A DNA stretch of 33,466 nucleotides from Vicinamibacteria bacterium (GTDB taxonomy: Bacteria; Acidobacteriota; Vicinamibacteria; Fen-336). Both the position numbers and the translations under genes were made by a program. A model generated the notes under the pieces. That model saw nothing but the letters and a program-made list of their open reading frames with translations. It was not told the DNA's origin and made no database searches. Position 1 is the first letter of the stretch. Each line of letters opens with the position of its first letter. The stretch lies in the NCBI GenBank assembly GCA_035570235.1, contig DATMML010000095.1:1-33466 (forward strand), read 5' to 3'. This document shows, piece by piece, positions 30,832-33,466 of this stretch.

Positions 30832-33030
30832 ATGGGCACGCGTAAGGCCGTTGTCGCTCTCTGCGCGGTGATCGCAGCAGGGGGCCATGGTTCGGCGCTT
30901 TCGCAGGAGGCGGTTCCGGGCGCCAAGGCTGAGATCGTCCGGCTGGACGCCGTCGTCACTGATACCAATGGGAACCCGATCCGGGACCTCTCCCGAGAGG
31001 ACTTCGAGCTGCGTGACGATGGCAAGCCCCAGCGGCTCACGCACTTCGCATTTGTCGGCAAAGACGGGGCCACGGAGGCCAAGGCCACCGCGGAGCCCCC
31101 GGAGAAGGGCGCAACCGCCCCTGCAGCCGCCCCTGAAGAGGAGGCGGCCCCGCAAGCCGGTCGCCAGATCGCGATTCTCGTCGACGACCTGCACATCTCG
31201 CCGGGCAGTCTGGAATCCGTCAAGGAGGCACTCCGACGAGTCGCCGATGAGTTCCTCCGTCCCAACGACAACGTCGCCCTCATCACGACCAGCTCTCCGG
31301 GCGGCGTCCAGGCCCTCACGCAGGAACGCGCCACTCTGAAGCAAGCGATCAACGCCCTGGCTCTCAACCCGCGCGCGACCGCGCCGGGGAAGGACTCGCA
31401 GATGACGCCGGAGCAGGCGGAGCTGATCCTACGCGGGGACCGCAACGCTCTGCTCCTCGCCGCGAAGATGATGGTTGAAGATCCAAGCAGCGTCTACAAC
31501 GACCCCCGAGGGACGCCCCGAGGGCAAGTCGGAACCGGGTCGGGGGCCAACCCTCGGAGCGTCAGCCCGGACAAGGGCGAGCAACAAGCTGCGGTGGAGG
31601 CTTCGTCGCAGGCCCGAGGGATCCTGATGGAGGCACTGCGCTTCTCGACCGTGTCGTTGAGCAGGGTCGACGACATCTTACGCGGCCTCGCCTCGCTACC
31701 CGGACGCAAGCTCTGCCTCCTGGTTTCGGAGGGGTTTCTGGTAGGAGCCGGCACGACCGAGGAGCGCACCCAAGAGCTGCAGCGAATCATCGACGCGGCT
31801 ACCCGCTCCGGTGCCGTCGTCTACGCGCTCGATGCCCATGGTCTTGCCACGGATATGCGGGATGCCAGCCACGAGCGCCAGACGTCATCGGCGGGTCTTC
31901 AGGCGATCGTCGCCCATCAGGGCGGCGCGCTCATGCGCACGACTCTTCAGACAGTGGCGAACGATACCGGAGGTTTCCTCGTGCGCGGGACAAACGACCT
32001 CACGGCGGGCATGCGCCGGATGCTCGCGGACAACGAGGCTTATTATCTTTTGGCTTACGAGCCAGTCAACCAGAAGCGCGACGGGCACTTCCACAGGATC
32101 GAGCTGCGCCTGCCGCACCGCCCTCAACTCGTGGTTCGGACGCGCAAGGGCTACTACGCGCCACAGGAAGGGAAGGTGGCGGGCGCCCCCCCGCGTGGCC
32201 TCACCGAATCCGACAGCCTGGCGGTTCTTGGCCAGGCCATCCCCACCAGTACCAAGCTCAGCATAGCCGCCGACTTCCTCGCTCTTCCTACCCTCGGGCC
32301 GCATGCGGTCGTCCGCGCCCACGTCGATGTCGGCGGGCTCACGTGGCGGAGGGGAGATGGGCGCCTCCGCGCCGCCCTCTACATCGTGGGCGGCGCCTAC
32401 AATGCAGACGGCAATCCCGTCGGGACGCCTTTCCGGGCCCGCCGAGAACTGGACCTGAGCCAAGCCGAGTACGAGCGGGCCAAAGTGGAAGGCATCGACT
32501 TTCAACAGCAGGTTCCCCTCGAGGCGGGCCGTTATCAGATCCGGGTCGTGGCCCAGGACCCCGACGGGCAGACCGTGGGCGGGGCAACGCAGTGGGTCGA
32601 GATTCCCAACCTGGCAGACCGGAAGCTCGCGCTGAGCGGCATCTTCCTGATGTCGTCCCCCACAAGCGGGGGGAGTCTCGCCTCGAAGCCCGCGACTGGC
32701 GGCCTCACAACCCGGGACGTGCATGCGCTGCGCCGCTTCAAGCGGACGGACGGGCTGTACTTTCAGTTCTACGTCTATAACCCCGCGGTTGACGACCAGG
32801 GAGCCTGCGACGCCGTGATTCAGGCCCAGATCTGGTCGCAGTCGAAGGTTGTGGCCGCTTCGAAGCCTCAGCCAGCCACGCAGTTGGTCAAGGACGGCGC
32901 CTCCATCACCCAAGCCAACGGGATGAGTCTGGACAGCCTGGCCCCCGGCCTCTACGCGCTGCGCATCGTCGTCGTCGACCGCAAGGCCAATGCGACGGCC
33001 TCCCGTAACATCGACTTCACGGTGGACTGA
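30832..33030 (+). CDS. Secreted VWFA-related protein (acidobacterial type)
   Basis: A 732-residue protein; ATG 30832 is preceded by GGGGGAGG and opens a signal peptide (AVVALCAVIAAGGHGSALS). The mature start (IVRLDAVVTDTNGNPI, then LSREDFELRDDGK) and the VWFA-like domain with IAILVDDLHIS, a long insert, LPGRKLCLLVSEGFLV, GAVVYALDAHGL, NDTGGFLVRGTNDL, and YYLLAYEP are the layout of TIGR03436. The metal site has DDLHIS, not the classic DxSxS. The C-terminal third is beta-rich and Ig-like. Such proteins are numerous in Acidobacteria; function is unknown but extracellular binding is likely. Confidence 0.93.
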   Translation: MGTRKAVVALCAVIAAGGHGSALSQEAVPGAKAEIVRLDAVVTDTNGNPIRDLSREDFELRDDGKPQRLTHFAFVGKDGATEAKATAEPPEKGATAPAAAPEEEAAPQAGRQIAILVDDLHISPGSLESVKEALRRVADEFLRPNDNVALITTSSPGGVQALTQERATLKQAINALALNPRATAPGKDSQMTPEQAELILRGDRNALLLAAKMMVEDPSSVYNDPRGTPRGQVGTGSGANPRSVSPDKGEQQAAVEASSQARGILMEALRFSTVSLSRVDDILRGLASLPGRKLCLLVSEGFLVGAGTTEERTQELQRIIDAATRSGAVVYALDAHGLATDMRDASHERQTSSAGLQAIVAHQGGALMRTTLQTVANDTGGFLVRGTNDLTAGMRRMLADNEAYYLLAYEPVNQKRDGHFHRIELRLPHRPQLVVRTRKGYYAPQEGKVAGAPPRGLTESDSLAVLGQAIPTSTKLSIAADFLALPTLGPHAVVRAHVDVGGLTWRRGDGRLRAALYIVGGAYNADGNPVGTPFRARRELDLSQAEYERAKVEGIDFQQQVPLEAGRYQIRVVAQDPDGQTVGGATQWVEIPNLADRKLALSGIFLMSSPTSGGSLASKPATGGLTTRDVHALRRFKRTDGLYFQFYVYNPAVDDQGACDAVIQAQIWSQSKVVAASKPQPATQLVKDGASITQANGMSLDSLAPGLYALRIVVVDRKANATASRNIDFTVD

Positions 33031-33053
33031 AGGGGGCCTAGGCCACGAGCACT

Positions 33054-33466
33054 TCAGCGACCAAGGGGGTCGGGTCCCACACGCGTGACGAAGGTCAACG
33101 CACTGGTGCCGGCCTTCGCGGAAATCTCCCAGCAGCCCCCGCTGGGGAACGTCAGCCCGCTGGCCTGGAACCCGGTTGGATAACAACAGGGAATCCTGGC
33201 CTTCAGCGCTGACGCCTCTCCGTCGAGTCGGCGCCCCGAGACCACGAGTTGCGTGCCCTGAGGCCGGATCCAGAGCACCTTGTTGCCCTTCTCGCCCGCC
33301 ACCATGTGGGGGGCATCGGCTCCGGCCCAAACGCTTTGATCAGCATTCACGTACCAAGGCCCGGTACCGAAAGGGTCCGCGTTTGGATCCCGCGGCGGCT
33401 CCGCGCGGATCGGCTCCGTCACCGTACAGGGCCCACTGGCGGCGGGCGATTCCAACCCCAACCCCG
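33054..33466 (-). CDS. Secreted protein of unknown function, 5' end missing
   Basis: The frame stays open to the right edge, so the N terminus lies outside. The visible 137 residues have two Cys pairs (PCTVTEP, IPCCYPTGFQ, GGCWEISAKAG) and a beta-rich pattern with NKVLWIRPQGTQLVVSGRRLDG. I recall similar hypothetical proteins in Acidobacteria; they are likely exported. Convergent with the VWFA-related gene, 23 bases apart. Confidence 0.75.
   Translation of the reverse strand, partial: GLGLESPAASGPCTVTEPIRAEPPRDPNADPFGTGPWYVNADQSVWAGADAPHMVAGEKGNKVLWIRPQGTQLVVSGRRLDGEASALKARIPCCYPTGFQASGLTFPSGGCWEISAKAGTSALTFVTRVGPDPLGR

Overview
The window reads as a GC-rich bacterial chromosome, most likely from the Acidobacteriota. 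The best marker is the protein at 30832-33030, which has the layout of the acidobacterial VWFA-related family (TIGR03436). Supporting signs are several secreted proteins of a kind common in that phylum (14544-15344, 33054-33466) and the mix of Ser/Thr kinase, PATAN/DUF4388 and zinc-ribbon regulators. No rRNA, tRNA, CRISPR array, prophage or insertion sequence was seen.

Left part (1-3384): an exported two-domain VOC protein (minus, cut by the left edge), a secreted Ig-like protein, and a large membrane glycosyltransferase of the PMT/ArnT type.

Vitamin B12 block (3495-13100, all minus strand): a sigma70-type promoter and a cobalamin riboswitch lead into btuB-like receptor, btuF, btuD, btuC, pduO-type adenosyltransferase, a broken cobQ, cobT, cobS, cobC and cobU. 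Most junctions overlap by a few bases, so this looks like one transcription unit. The intact genes cover corrinoid uptake, adenosylation and nucleotide-loop assembly, i.e. salvage. The cobQ gene has kept only its first 18 codons and its last part, fused out of frame.

Middle (13228-22040): a secreted amidohydrolase, an acidobacterial secreted protein behind a sigma54-like promoter, and a 921-aa fusion of zinc ribbon, Ser/Thr kinase, HEAT repeats and a PilZ-like domain. After these come small membrane and hypothetical ORFs, a PATAN-domain protein, a zinc-ribbon response regulator with Glu in place of the phospho-accepting Asp, and a lipoprotein.

Right part (22450-33466): an outer-membrane barrel protein; a three-gene unit of ECF sigma factor, membrane anti-sigma-like protein with a CBM48-like domain, and a secreted helical protein; two tandem secreted paralogues; an orphan oligopeptide-type binding protein; and an AAA+ enhancer-binding protein with an altered GAFTGA loop behind a perfect sigma54 promoter. 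The window ends with the VWFA-related protein and a partial secreted protein. Regulation is the recurring theme: a riboswitch, two sigma54-like promoters, an ECF system, a kinase fusion and a degenerate receiver.
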